From assembly GCA_030386875.1 (NCBI GenBank), contig CM059579.1, forward strand, positions 91,888,253-91,952,252: a stretch of DNA of 64,000 nucleotides, in the 5' to 3' direction. The number at the start of each line of letters is the position of its first letter. Positions within the stretch are counted from its first letter, which is position 1. Of this stretch, positions 23,890-34,739 are shown piece by piece. Origin of the DNA: Morinoia aosen (taxonomy: Eukaryota; Arthropoda; Malacostraca; Amphipoda; Talitridae). The notes under the pieces are model-generated. The model ran no database searches and was not told the origin of the DNA. It saw only the letters and a program-made list of their open reading frames with translations. Both the position numbers and the translations under genes were made by a program.

Positions 23890-24280
23890 AAGACAATCGT
23901 TATTTACACTATATTTACCTTTCGAATAGCTGAAAACATAGTCAAACTGGGAAAGTTTGAGAGCCCGTCTTTGAATACGAACGGAACAATTGAGAGGCAC
24001 GCATTTGTTATGAGCAAAAATTTAGCAAAAAGAATTTTGATCGTTATGAATAAGGAACTTAGCACCAAGAAGAAATTTCTTTAATTTTTCGACGCCAAAA
24101 ACAACACTAAGGCTCTTTCTTTCGGTGTTATAATAGTTTCGCTCTGCATTGTTTAGAGATCTTGAAGCAAATTGAACCGGACACCAATCATGAAAAAAAT
24201 CAACGCGTTTCATAAGTACGGCAGCAACCCCATAGCCAGAACTATCAGTTTCAAGAAGAGTTTCATGGTTGGAATTAAAT
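23890..24280 (-). pseudogene. Gypsy-1 RNase H domain
   Basis: Minus-strand pieces show PVQFASRSLNNAERNYYNTERK and KKFLLGAKFLIHND, the usual RNase H region that follows Gypsy RT. Further left, in another frame, RIQRRALKLSQFDYVFSY closes the domain. Frame changes separate the pieces. No integrase follows. Confidence 0.8.
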
Positions 24281-24433
24281 AATTTTAGAGGTTTATTCGA
24301 GTGAAAGATATCCTTGATTATATGGACTCTTTCATCCTGTTCTGGAGTCTACTGGAAAGGTACATCTTTCTTTACTAGCAAATGCAGAGGATGCATGACA
24401 TGAGAAAAGTGAGGTACAAAACGACTATAGAAA

Positions 24434-25294
24434 TTACTCAATCCAATAAATGAACTGTTGGATGCTTTTAGGAACAGAAGCAATGAGAATTGCATCTACT
24501 TTCTCAGGATTAGGGTGAACTCCTTTTTTATCGTAAATGTACCCTGGATAGGACACATGATCAGTTAGAAAGGCACATTTAGAGAGAATTAAGCGAATTC
24601 CAGCATATTTGAGGACAGACAAGACTTTGTCAAGAACTTCCAAATGAGAATCATAAGAAGAGGTCAAAATGAGTATATCATCTTGGTACACAATGACATC
24701 ATCGATGCCAGAAAGAGTTTTATTCATGAACGCTTGAAAAATGCCGGGACTTGTACACAAACACTAAGGTAAGTAATTGTATATACGTAGACCTTCAGAC
24801 GTGTTAATGGTCGTAATCTTTTTTGATTCCTCGGCCAAAGGAATTTGCAGAAACGCATTTGACATATCAATTTTGAAAAAAAACTTTGCGCCGCCGACTT
24901 GAGAAATTACATCATCAATAACAGGTAGGGCAGATTGAATGGGATTTAAGCAATTGTATGGAGGCTGACAAAGTTTCACAGATTCTTACACTGCCGTCAG
25001 GCTCTAGAACATTTACGGTAGGAGATGCCCATTGGATTTCATACACTTAACAAATTTTACCCATACTCTGCAAGCGCTCCATTTCGGTTTTGACAGAGTC
25101 TTTTAGTATTACAGGAAAAGGGCGTGCTTTACAAAATATAGGACCTGAATTAGGCAACACTTCAAGATGAAAGGCATCTTTAACGATAGACTGTGAATTA
25201 GATGACAAGTACGAATCATATTTGGAAGACAAGCTTCTCGGTAAACTATGAGAATCAGTTATGTTTATAGTGTCGCATTGATCAGGGATGACAA
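24434..25294 (-). pseudogene. Gypsy-1 reverse transcriptase domain
   Basis: Motifs in order on the minus strand: FCKARPFPV and ERLQSMGKI at the start, FFFKIDMSNAFLQIPL (motif A with its Asp), FQAFMNKTLSGIDDVIVYQDDILI (motif C, YQDD), then the connection to RNase H. Stops after GKIC, around 24980 and near 24761 break it into three frames. Length and order are normal for Gypsy. Confidence 0.87.
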
Positions 25295-25306
25295 CATTTA
25301 CCTTAA
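25295..25306 (+). repeat. 12-bp target-site duplication, left copy
   Basis: CATTTACCTTAA is found here and again at 27252-27263, directly flanking the Penelope-like element inside Gypsy-1. Confidence 0.85.
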
Positions 25307-27251
25307 AATTAACACTCCTTAGTCGGACTATCATTAAGAATTTAAAGACGAAGAATACAGCACGGATAGGAATCATTTTTAATAGAATTTAGCGAAACTA
25401 AATTATAAAAATCTTTAATTAGTCAATTTTAAACGTTTCGGAGACCAGCTCCATCTTCAGTAAGTCTGAAAACATAAAAAAAACAAAATTAGTTACTTCA
25501 TGACAACAGTAAGAAAAAGTGACAAAGTGATCAGTACGAGAAAAAAAAACAATTATACAAAAATTTCTAAAGGATATGAACTATTGGCATTATTCAAAGG
25601 TGGCTTCTCTTTTGCAATGTGAAGGGATTCTAAAATGCGCAAATCTAACTCGTTAGGAGCAGAACATAAAATAGAAAAATTGTCCTCGGAAATACGGCTG
25701 CTACACTGTTCGGTATGAAGGCGGATTGATGAATGAGGAGGTTGAGCTAAAGGTCTCCCGGTACGAAAGCTAACTCCGCGGTGCTGGGCAATCCTAACGT
25801 AAAAAGGCAGCGTCGTCATGCCGACGTAGCCAGACGTACACTGTACGCAACTAAATTTATATACCAGGGATGCCCGCATCCGCTTAGGAATCCTATCTTT
25901 GTACCGAAAGAAAGAACCAACTCGCAGCAGATTCACAGTAATTACATTTAATTTTACCGCAGGAAAGTGGTGTTTAAAAAGGTTTTCAATATCCCGGGAC
26001 ATCTTGCTCGTAAAATCGCCAAAATATGGAAATACACAGTAGAGCTGTTGCACCGAATCGGCGACATCATTAATACCGGAATATTTCTTTGCTAAAAATT
26101 TTTTAATTTGCGCATGAACAATAGAGGAAGGGAATCCGTTTTTACAAAAAAATGAGACTAAAAAATTAAATTCAGCATGAAGATCCACAAAACTAGAACA
26201 AATGTTATAAGCACGATTTAACAATGTTTTAACGGCATTAATTTTAAATCTATAGTTACAGTTGCTGTAGAAACTTATGCCCAATCCAGTAAAAGTAGCT
26301 TTACGAAAAACTGAAGTAGTGAAAGCTGTACCTGCTCGAGTAATTTTTGAGTCCAAAAAAGATAACGAGCCACCATTTTCAATTTCGATTGTAAATTTTA
26401 TTGACGAGTGTTTCTCATTTAAATAGTCCCTGAACATTTGAGCATGACTTGGATCACGAAACAACAAAAACGTATCATCAATGTAACGGCGATAAAATTC
26501 TGGTTTAAATTCTACAGGACAATCGGCCAGCCATTTTTGTTCCCAGTGACACATGAAAATATTTGCAAATGTGGGTCCTAACGGAAGACCCATGCCCAGG
26601 CCTTCGATTTGCTTATACATATTACCAGCAAACACAAATATAGAGTTCATAACAGACAGTTCGAGAAGCGTCTTAAAATAAGATTTGCCTAGGCCTAAAA
26701 CTGTATCAGTAGGCAGAGCAAACAAGGAATTTATAATTATTTCGATAGTTTCTGCAAGTGGAATATTTGTGAATAAGCTTTCAATATCAAATGAAGCCAT
26801 AGTCACTTTATCAGCATTTCGACACGATGTGATCTGTTTAACAAATTGAGTTGAGTTACCAGGAGTATATTCATTTACAGTCAAAGGGTTTAACACAGGT
26901 ACTAGAAATCGTGCTAAGTTAAAACTAGGCGTATTCATTGCAGCAAAAATAGGACGAAATTGAAATTTAGATGGAAAGTCTAATTTATGGATTTTCGGCA
27001 AACCTTTAGAAATTTAGAAATTTTTGTATAATTGTTTTTTTTTTCTCGTACTGATCACTTTGTCACTTTTTCTTACTGTTGTCATGAAGTAACTAATTTT
27101 GTTTTTTTTTTAATGTTTTCAGACTTACTGAAGATGGAGCTGGTCTCCGAAACGTTTAAAATTGACTAATTAAAGATTTTTATAATTTAGTTTCGCTAAA
27201 TTCTATTAAAAATGATTCCTATCCGTGCTGTATTCTTCGTCTTTAAATTCT
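25307..27251 (-). mobile_element. Penelope-like element with inverted-repeat ends
   Basis: The 1.95-kb insertion sits between two copies of a 12-bp duplication within Gypsy-1 protease/RT. It carries the RT/endonuclease ORF on the minus strand and is flanked by long inverted arms: 25338-25570 against 27005-27250, nearly identical including the CATCTTCAGTAAGTCTGAAAA block. A further 31 bp (25307-25337) lie only on the left. The coding part begins at GLPKIHK, so the N-terminal region of the RT is lost and is replaced by an inverted copy of the 3' end, a pattern known in Penelope-like insertions. Confidence 0.87.
25553..27001 (-). CDS. Penelope-like reverse transcriptase with GIY-YIG endonuclease (5'-truncated)
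   Basis: A 482-residue open frame. The RT part shows FQFRPIFAAMNTPSF, MASFDIESLFTNIP (motif A Asp), GLGMGLPLGPTFANIFM, FYRRYIDDTFLLF (motif C, YIDD) and LSFLDSKI. The C-terminal 110 residues hold a GIY-YIG nuclease core: YKFSCVQCTSGYVGMT, an Arg-His region (RIAQHRG) and EDNFSILCSAPNELDLRILESLHI with the catalytic Glu region. This pairing defines Penelope-like elements, which use the nuclease to cut the target. No stop interrupts it, making it the best preserved retroelement ORF here. The normal upstream N-terminal region (FYGLPKIHK and before) is absent, so the Met at 27001 is only the first available one and the protein is unlikely to be functional. Confidence 0.92.
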   Translation of the reverse strand: MPKIHKLDFPSKFQFRPIFAAMNTPSFNLARFLVPVLNPLTVNEYTPGNSTQFVKQITSCRNADKVTMASFDIESLFTNIPLAETIEIIINSLFALPTDTVLGLGKSYFKTLLELSVMNSIFVFAGNMYKQIEGLGMGLPLGPTFANIFMCHWEQKWLADCPVEFKPEFYRRYIDDTFLLFRDPSHAQMFRDYLNEKHSSIKFTIEIENGGSLSFLDSKITRAGTAFTTSVFRKATFTGLGISFYSNCNYRFKINAVKTLLNRAYNICSSFVDLHAEFNFLVSFFCKNGFPSSIVHAQIKKFLAKKYSGINDVADSVQQLYCVFPYFGDFTSKMSRDIENLFKHHFPAVKLNVITVNLLRVGSFFRYKDRIPKRMRASLVYKFSCVQCTSGYVGMTTLPFYVRIAQHRGVSFRTGRPLAQPPHSSIRLHTEQCSSRISEDNFSILCSAPNELDLRILESLHIAKEKPPLNNANSSYPLEIFV

Positions 27252-27263
27252 CATTTACCTTAA
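27252..27263 (+). repeat. 12-bp target-site duplication, right copy
   Basis: CATTTACCTTAA is identical to 25295-25306. Outside the two copies the Gypsy-1 frame fits together (protease end before, RT start after). Confidence 0.85.
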
Positions 27264-27600
27264 GTTTCGAGCAAATATCTCGGCCAAGTGAGTTGATTCT
27301 ATCATCATCTACGATGAGAAACTTATGATTGAAACTAACGTTTTTATAACTAATGATTACTGAAGATTGACCAAGCAAATTTACTGAGCCAACACTGTAT
27401 CCGAGCTATTTATTACACGTAGGATTTATAACAGCATCAACAGCAAGTGCATCACTTTTATGTATAGTCGAGACCGCATTGCCATTGGCAAGAAGAAATG
27501 TAAGAGGTTTACCATTTAAATGGCATTTCAGTATCGTAGGCTCTTTAGTATCGGGAATTGCAGTGGTGTTTATTCTAAAAAATGAGAATCATTCAAGCCA
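27264..27600 (-). pseudogene. Gypsy-1 protease region
   Basis: On the minus strand LTFLLANGNAVS occupies the place of the usual FLLDTGAAVS active-site strand, and KFLIVDDDRINSLGRDI ends the domain as Gypsy proteases do. The catalytic Asp-Thr-Gly is replaced by Ala-Asn-Gly, and a TAG or TAA lies between the two motifs, so the enzyme cannot be active. Confidence 0.65.
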
Positions 27601-27885
27601 TATTTTATGTACATCAGAGAAATTATGAACAGAATTACCGTCACAAAAACCGTTCCTAGGATTCTGCATAGTGAATTCGTAATTCGTTTCTTCGCTGCAG
27701 AGACTCGCTTGAATTCTGCGAGCAGCGCGTTGCCAAATCTTCTCTTCCGACGTTGCCGTGATAACCGCACCCTTCAGGCGACACCATGTGAGCGCGGGCT
27801 GTGTGAAATCCTCCATGTGTGGGTGGACGAGGCCACGCTGCAGTCGTTGTAGATTTGCAAGCTTTAGAAATGTAACCTGTTTTCC
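27601..27885 (-). pseudogene. Gypsy-1 gag-pol linker after the zinc knuckle
   Basis: The end of the zinc knuckle (KTGYISKACKSTTTAAW) appears at 27885-27820 on the minus strand, continuing the knuckle that breaks off at 29884. The rest, to the protease, has no motif I recognise and is interrupted by stops. Confidence 0.55.
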
Positions 27886-27892
27886 TACATGT
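27886..27892 (+). repeat. Candidate 7-bp target duplication, left copy
   Basis: TACATGT occurs here and at 29877-29883, at the two points where the Gypsy-1 zinc knuckle is broken and resumes. Short and palindromic, so chance cannot be excluded. Confidence 0.5.
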
Positions 27893-29883
27893 TGTCCCGT
27901 CTTATAAGACGCGAATTTCTGACAAGATCTGTGGCAACATCGCCGCGGACAGCCGCGCTGGTCCGCAAGCCCAACGCGGCATCTTTGTTTGGCTGCGGCC
28001 ACCAAGTTGAAGAGTTCTCACCATTTATAGTGCTCCTAGTGTAATTGTGTGTGTACGAAATATGGCCTGGAAGATTCATAACTCTAGCTTTAGTCTCTTT
28101 TATTTCTATGTGTTGTCACTGTGCTGGATAGTGGTGAACAGCCGGTTCCTAGAGCATTCAATGATACTTCTGGCAACCGGCGAACCACCTACAATGAGTC
28201 AGGCTAGCCTCTGTGAAATCGTTTAGTGCCTACTCCAGCTAGTGTGCTGCATTGTGACGCTAGGAAATTGATAATTTAGTTATGTAAGTTAAGGCAGCCA
28301 GCAGTCTAGGAGAAGCTGCAGTTTTTTCTTTTTTTTCTTTTTCTGTAACTAAAAAATGGCTGCAGCCAACATTTCACCTTAAGAAAAACTAAACTGTTGA
28401 ACTGGCGCCTTATAACATGTAAACAGATAGCTTGTGTTAAGAAATTCATACATTGACAGTGCATAGCTCAGATTTTTTATTTTTTGCTGAGAAATAAAAT
28501 ACATTTCAAATGTCAATAACGTGTCGGCTCCTCACCCATGAGCTGTGCTGAGCAAGCTGCGCTTGTCAGTAGGGTGGAAGCCTAGAGCTAAAAGCACTCA
28601 GACTAGACTGAGAATGTGTTCAGAAATTCGTGACCACTGCCCATATAATTTTGTGTACTCAAGATATTAGCAACTGGATACTTGCTATCCCCTGGGGATA
28701 GTTCACTTATAATTTAAATTGAGCAATCTGAACTTTTGACATGAGAAATAGCCCGGATGATGTCAAAATAATTAGAGCTGATCTGCTATATTCATGTACA
28801 TCAATTTTAAGCTGTGATTATTCTACGGCTGAATAAGCCGTCTTGCATGCATGTGAAATTTAGGTGAATGATAATTTGCTGTTCTCTTTTTAGTGTTGCC
28901 TCTGCATCAGAGACCAAACCTTTCATAAATACCTTTCCAATAGGTAAAGCAAAAGAAAACAATAAGATAGTTCTTTTCATTCTGTAGTTTGAAATAGAAC
29001 GACTTTGTGAAGTGTGAGGATACCGTCCCCCATTGTTCGTGAGTATATATGTTAAGGCGTGTCAGTTGTCCCACTGAGGGTGTAAACCCTTGACCACAGC
29101 GCATATATTTAACAGTTAGACATTTTTTTTGCTCAGTTATTTCAATAGCCGTCTCATTGTGTTACGTGTTTGGCTTTTGACAATTGTCTTTGGCATGTGC
29201 GTGAGTAGACTGTCCTCCTTTGATCCTATGTGTGCATTACAAAATTTGTGTTTATAAATGTGTTCTTTAGCTGAAAAATTTACTTTTTCTGTCCAGATGT
29301 TATGTATTTGACTTGAAATTTATCATTGATATGTTCATGAGTCCTTACTGGCCTGATAGATCATTGTCATTGAGAATGTCTTGGGTTGTGTCCAAATTTC
29401 AATGGGGAGACACTCGTAATTTTGAGTTGTATTTATGATCATGATGCTCATACAATTTGATGTTTCAAATAACAGTGATGTTCATCTTGTGTGGTTATTT
29501 GGAATGAGTCTGATACGAATTAAAATATGTGACCTTCGGTGCGATATAGTTTGAGTAACTGCAGCGCTAGCAAACCCATGTTACTACTACTACTACCACT
29601 ACTTGTTATTGAGGTTTACCAGTTCCAGCATCATTAGTTGTTTTTCATACTTTGATCAGTTACTCCTCATCTATATTTTTGAACTAGGAGTTTTCTTATC
29701 ATGTGGTTATTCCTCGTTTTGCCACCGAACCTGAAAACGTCCTTGTTGTGCAGTTTACGGAGTCAACGGGACCTGAATAAAACCCGAAGAGTCCACGAGT
29801 CTTTCGGTGTCCTTTTGATGTCTGTTCAATCGGGCAGGGAGAAGTGAAGATAGGATATCCACCAACCAACCCGAAATACATGT
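27893..29883. mobile_element. Unidentified 2-kb insertion in Gypsy-1 gag
   Basis: It splits a single CCHC knuckle: LKCNTC lies on the right side and KTGYISKAC on the left. The interior has no long ORF on either strand. The left 130 bp are GC-rich with CpGs (CCGCGGACAGCCGCGC), followed by AT-rich sequence, a T-rich tract near 28323-28343, and a (TAC)n-like patch at 29580-29602. There are no terminal inverted repeats, poly(A) or LTRs. A non-autonomous element or a copied non-coding host segment would both fit. Confidence 0.5.
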
Positions 29884-30545
29884 ATTACACTTCAATTTCA
29901 AAGCATAAAAATTCTTTGCAAGATGCTTCTGCTTAGCGCCGCAACGTATGCATACGTAGTTCGGCGGTAATTTTTCTGTCGTGAAAAACGATAAAGACGA
30001 ATCCTCACGAATAATATCGTGAGCATCGAAACATAACTGTTCGATGAGTTTTGCATGTTCAACACATTCGTTGAACGATTTTCGACCGCACTTCTGTAGA
30101 ACTCTACTGAAAATGTGCGATGAACGTAGAACAACAACGAAAGCATCTCTCAAGAGACGATCACGACAGCAATTATCGTAGTTGCACGCAGATGCTAAGT
30201 CATTCAACGTTTCAGCATAACTTTCTATGGATTCATTAACACCTTGCTTTTTGTTTAGAAATGTAACAGATTTCTTATCGATTTCTTGATTTTAAATTGC
30301 TGTAATAATTTTTCTTCTATTTCATCATACGGAGCATCAGCGAGTAACTTGAGTTTAATTCTTCGTTGTAGATCAGTAATGATGTTTACAGGCAAAGCTT
30401 TAACTAAAATACTAGCTTTCTTACCGCCATTGTTTCCCGCCTTCTTAAGAGAGTCTGCTCACTGCACGTTGAATCTTTGTAAAAATTCACACACTGTTTC
30501 CACTTCAACGCCAAACGGAGGACAGCTAACTGTAGAATACGCCAT
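29884..30545 (-). pseudogene. Gypsy-1 gag (capsid region and start of zinc knuckle)
   Basis: Minus-strand frames begin with MAYSTVSCPPFGVEVE at 30545 shortly after the primer-binding region, continue with ALPVNIITDLQRRIKLKLL and NDLASACNYDNCCRDRLL, and reach CIRCGAKQKHLAKNFYALKLKCNTC, a CCHC knuckle with its last Cys changed (NFYA for NCYA) and the start of a second knuckle. A TGA (about 30460) and frame changes around 30240-30285 break it. The protein would form the particle core around the element RNA. Confidence 0.78.
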
Positions 30546-30612
30546 CTTGGTTTCAGAGCACTCGTACAGTTCAAATTCACGTTGGGGATTCGAAATCCTC
30601 GTCGCCAAATTA

Positions 30613-31095
30613 TGTTGAGTAGTTTCTTTTCAACACCACATGAGGCTTATTTAGCTGTAGCTGCAAACTACAGTTTCAGTAGCTTTAGACTACCAAAGCA
30701 GGAATAAGGAAACACTGAAAAGCACGTATCAGTGTACTGGGCGGCTTTCATTACAGACTTCCTCTCAAAACCAGCCGTGCCCGGAAGTCAGGCAAGAAGC
30801 GCGTAACAATACCTTCCGGAGCTCACAAGAGGAGCGTAACACCAGCTTCCGGAGCTCTTACTCACAAAACCAGGGCGACATTATAAAGACGCATATTTTA
30901 ATATACAACAATATAGTAGAAAAATCGCAATCACATAGTGTCTTCTTTGACGACCTATTTACTAAATATTGGTTACTGGTTCATTTTCGCGAGCTCGGCC
31001 TTCGAGCAACTGGAACTATACGCGAGAACAGGCTGAAAAAATGTCCTTTGATAGAAGCAAAAAAAGGAACATGCAGCTCCAGATTTGATGCAACA
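30613..31095 (-). repeat. Putative Gypsy-1 5' LTR
   Basis: The minus strand reads TGTTGCATCAAATC at 31095 and ends ACTCAACA at 30613, followed within a few bases by TGGCGACGAGGATT, the usual primer-binding neighbourhood. A TATA-like TTTATAATG lies at about 30888-30880. With no 3' LTR to compare, the outer boundary is a guess from the TG...CA rule. Confidence 0.5.
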
Positions 31096-31386
31096 CAGGT
31101 AAGGTGGCTTGATACTACATGTCACTATTGGAACTAATTATGACACAGTGGAACCTCTTCAAAAAGTGATCCGTTATTTGAAGGAATGTGAAGCAAAAAT
31201 TAGGGTTTCACAATCTCATGTCTTCAAAATAACATCGCATGCATGGGTGGTGTCGATAAACATGATTGGTAGATTAGCAGATATGCAACAACAATCAGAA
31301 AAAAAAAGTGGTATTGGCCCATCTTCATTCGAATTACGGACATGGCAATTGTAAATCCACATATTATACATAACTTGCTATGTAGC
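31096..31386. other. Spacer between Gypsy-1 and Gypsy-2
   Basis: No gene or repeat recognised. The last five bases (GTAGC) are the target site of Gypsy-2. Confidence 0.5.
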
Positions 31387-31901
31387 TGTAATATAGCGAG
31401 TAATGTAAGTTCTAGTTAGAGAGACTTAAAGTTGGCAACGCTTGAGACGGCAAGATCGCAGTCAGTTCCCGATTGCTCGTAGCCAGCTAAACAGTACATG
31501 CTGACTGCAAGTGTGTATATAGATTATCTCATATGGCTAAGTACTACATTTAAGTTTCTCTAACTACCTACTACTAATTCTATTCTACTCTATCCTGCTA
31601 TTTCAATCTATCTCCGCTCTTATCTCACTGGCCACATGATTAGTAAACTGAGTATATTCATAACTTAGGGATATCCCAGAGGTGAGTGTCTACTTGCTTA
31701 TATATGTATATTGATGTGTCAATATTGATATTGATCTATGTGTTTCTATTTATGTCAGCACTATTACTGTGTTGTGTCTATGTGGATCACAAATAGTGTC
31801 CATGTGTTGTTTAACCTATACTGTGCTCTAAGGTAGGATTACCCTGTGTGATGGCATAGGCTATCTGAAATTAATTACCATCCTAGGTAGGATATACTTC
31901 A
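31387..31901 (+). repeat. Gypsy-2 5' LTR
   Basis: It aligns end to end with 37269-37797. Differences include single substitutions and two short indels in the last 150 bp (GTATAT near 31707 and an added CTACTAATAAT in the 3' copy). Confidence 0.93.
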
Positions 31902-32043
31902 GTGGCGACCAGGATTTTGGTAGAACTACTAGGCGAGACTAGACTAGTGAAGGAACTCAGAAGTTATCAAGTGATTGTATTATTTGTGCTGTGATTTTTT
32001 TTATTTTTCTTTTCACGGTGTGTTAAACTTACTAAAATTCAAT

Positions 32044-32769
32044 ATGCTGTTGATAGGTTCAGTGGGATAGTTTAATCCTTTACAGGAAGAATTTGGAGAC
32101 TATGAAACTAGATTACACTGCTATATTTTAATGAACAAAATAGGAGACAAGGAAAAAGCCCCCACACTAATTTCACTAGTGGGTCCAAAAGTTGCTGGGC
32201 TTATAGAAGACCTAGTGTCTCCCATAAGAACCCTTGATGCTACTTATGACGAGATTGTGGCAGCGTTGAGGCGGCATTTTAAGCCAACACGCAACCAAAT
32301 CTTCGAAAGGTTCAGGTTCCATAAGCGGACCCAGTGACAAGGGGAAAGCATTGCTGATTTTGTGGCTAGCTTGAAAGCCCTTTCACATACCTGTAATTTC
32401 AAACAGGAAGTGCTAGAAGAAACGCTGCTGGACCGCTTTGTTTTGGGTGTGGCCAGTAGTGACATTCAAAATTGTTTGCTGAATGAAGCTAGCCTGACAT
32501 GGCAGAAAGCCGTGGATCTGGCAACTGCCAAAGAAACCCAACTGAGAGAAACAGTAGTGTTGAGGCAACCTTACGCTATTAGGAATGTTGATCAGTATAG
32601 AGTACAGCAAACTGCTAAAAGGCCTCAGGGCAAGACTCAGGCTCAAGCTAGCCCCAAATCAGCATGCACCGGCTGTGTTAGTCTGCACTGGCGTAGAGAT
32701 TGCCCCTATAAAGACAGTGTTTGTCATGGTTGTGGCCAAAAAGGCCATCTTAAGAAATGTTGCTTCTAA
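32044..32769 (+). pseudogene. Gypsy-2 gag
   Basis: Frames show a capsid-like part (MNKIGDKEKAPTLISLVG, LDATYDEIVAALRRHFKP, LKALSHTCNFKQEVLEE, RFVLGVASSDIQ), typical of arthropod Gypsy gag, then a CVSLHWRRDC knuckle remnant and a clean CHGCGQKGHLKKCC knuckle at the C-terminus. A TAG near 32068 and a TGA at 32335-32337 interrupt one otherwise continuous frame. The stop at 32767 is followed at once by the pol frame. Confidence 0.85.
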
Positions 32770-32772
32770 TTA

Positions 32773-33069
32773 ATGAACCAAAAATCTGCTAATGGCAACA
32801 AAAATAATTTTGTGCATGCTATGCATGAAAAAAGGGGGAGGGAACACCACCCTAATCCTAATAGAACTAACAATGCTACCAGTGCAGACTACCCTGCTGC
32901 TAATCAGGGTTGCTACGGGGATATTTTCTCAATTGCCGAGGGAATGAAACCAAATATTAAAATAAAATTATTGCTAAACAACTCCCCACTGGAAATGGAG
33001 GTAGACACTGGTGCTGCCAGGTCTATCCTATCAAAAGCTGCATATTGTAAGTTACCCACAAAGACATGA
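32773..33069 (+). pseudogene. Gypsy-2 protease region
   Basis: Contains MEVDTGAARSILSKAAY, the aspartic protease active-site strand with intact Asp-Thr-Gly, about 75 residues into the frame. A TGA at 33067-33069 ends this stretch, but the same frame continues into RT, so the stop is a lesion. Confidence 0.85.
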
Positions 33070-34075
33070 CCCGAGTTGAGACTTTCTGATGTTAAGCTGA
33101 GGACTTATGGTGGAGCCGAACTAGTGGTTTGTGGGGAGATTAGGGCTAACATCCAGCGCGAAGCTAGTGGTAGGGCTCCTCAGCTAGCAACTATTGTAGT
33201 GGTAGACAGGGGAGGCCCAGTTTTACTTGGTAGGGACCTGATTGATTCCCTAGGGCTAAATGTAGTAGATAATGGGATACATAAGCTGACCACTTGCCCT
33301 GAAGAGCTAGGAGAGAAATTCCCTGACCTTTTTCAACTACGCCTAGGTTGCCTTAAGGGAAGGAATTTCAAGATTGAGGTGGACCCCTCCGTGCCCCTAA
33401 AGTTTTGTAAAGCCAGGAACGTGCCTTACTCACTTAGACCTAAGGTGGAGGCAGAACTTGATAGACTGGTACAGAAAGGTATCCTCACCCCTGTACAGTA
33501 CTCTAGATGGTCAGCGGCTATTGTTCCCGTGCTCATGGCTGATCAAAGCATCCGAATCTGTGGTGACTACAAACTAACTGTCAATAGAGCCACTAGGCTT
33601 GATACTTACCCTATACCCAGGGAGGAAGATTTATTTAGCGGGTTAGCCGGAGGAGTTATATACTCCAAGCTGGACATGTCTCAAGCGTAAGCCCAACTTC
33701 CGTTGGACGATGAATCCAAAGAGCTCACCGAGATCAACACCCACAGAGGTTTATTTGCTTATAACAGGCTGAGCTTCGGGGTAGCCTCGGCCCCCGGAAT
33801 CTTTGGAAGGAGTATTGGAAGGCCTCCCAGGAGTGTTCTGCTACCTGGACGATGTACTAATTAGTGCTGGTAATGAGCAAGAGCACTCCAGGCGTCTCCA
33901 TCAAGTCTTATCTAAACTACAGGAGGCAGGGCTAAAACTGAAAATAGAGAAGTGCCAAATAGGCGTATCACAGGTATCCTACCTTGGATATCGGATTGAC
34001 AAGAATGGGTTGCACTCCACGGCCGAGAAGGTAGCAGCTATCCGAAATGCCCCAGCTCCTACTAATATGACTTAG
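33070..34075 (+). pseudogene. Gypsy-2 reverse transcriptase
   Basis: In order: protease end (VLLGRDLIDSLGL), RT entry (CKARNVPYSLRPKVEAELD, RWSAAIVPV), ICGDYKLTVN, VIYSKLDMSQA with the motif A Asp, and after a TAA at about 33688 and a frame change, FCYLDDVLIS (motif C, YLDD) and VSYLGYRIDKNGLH. Catalytic residues are all present; the frame is not. Confidence 0.88.
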
Positions 34076-34739
34076 CTGAGGGCTTATCTAGGGCTCTTGA
34101 ATTTTTAGAGGAAATTTCTAAAATCTTCTGCCACTATGTATTAGCCCCTAGATGCCTTAATGCGGGATAAAAGTCCTTGGAAAAGGGATGCAAGTCAGGA
34201 GAGGGCATTCCAGAAGTCTAAACAAGCCCTTCTAGGCTCCCAGACTTTAATCCATTTTGATCCTAACCTACCCATAGTGGTAGAGGCTGACAGTAGTGCG
34301 TATGGTGTGGGAGCGGTGCTGTGTCACCTATTTTGCCTCCCGGACTTTAACAGCAACAGAGCGTAACTACTCTCAGACGGAGAAAGAAGCTCTGGCTATG
34401 GTGTTCGCACTCCGAATATTTCATTGCTACCTGTGGGGACAGGACTTCACAGTAATAACACACCACAAACCCTTACTAGGACTATTTGATCCGGGTAGAA
34501 GTATCCCTCCGATGGCATCCGGACGCATTCAAAGGTGGGCTCTACTGCTGCAGTCCTACAAGTTCACCTTGCGTCACCGGTCTGGCGTGCTATTGGGCAC
34601 GGCTGATGCTCTCAGTTGTCTACCCCTGACAACTCCTGAGGAAGCTACGCCCCTTCCAGCGGAATGGACGTCCTTAGTAAGCTTCCTTGAGTCAGCTCCG
34701 GTCACCAGCACCCACATTCGCGACGTCACCCTGAAGGCC
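34076..34739 (+). pseudogene. Gypsy-2 RNase H region
   Basis: SPWKRDASQERAFQKSK and VVEADSSAYGVGAVL (the Asp of the RNase H core is kept) sit in one frame; TATERNYSQTEKEALAMVF, FHCYLWGQDFTVITHHKPL and RIQRWALLLQSYKFTLRHR follow in another. A one-base shift near 34330 separates them. The domain is cut off by the inserted DNA element. Confidence 0.85.

Larger units (their letters stand above)
23887..31095 (-). mobile_element. Gypsy-1: LTR retrotransposon, integrase missing, two insertions
   Basis: Minus-strand order from right to left: putative 5' LTR (30613-31095), primer-binding region with TGGCGACGAGGATT next to the LTR, gag with zinc knuckle (30545-29884, resuming at 27885), protease (about 27590-27260), then RT and RNase H (25294-23890). 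The element stops within or just after RNase H; no integrase, 3' LTR or target duplication is present. A Penelope-like element (25307-27251) and an unidentified 2-kb block (27893-29883) interrupt it. Many stops and frame changes occur. The gene order is that of Gypsy (Metaviridae) elements. Confidence 0.82.
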
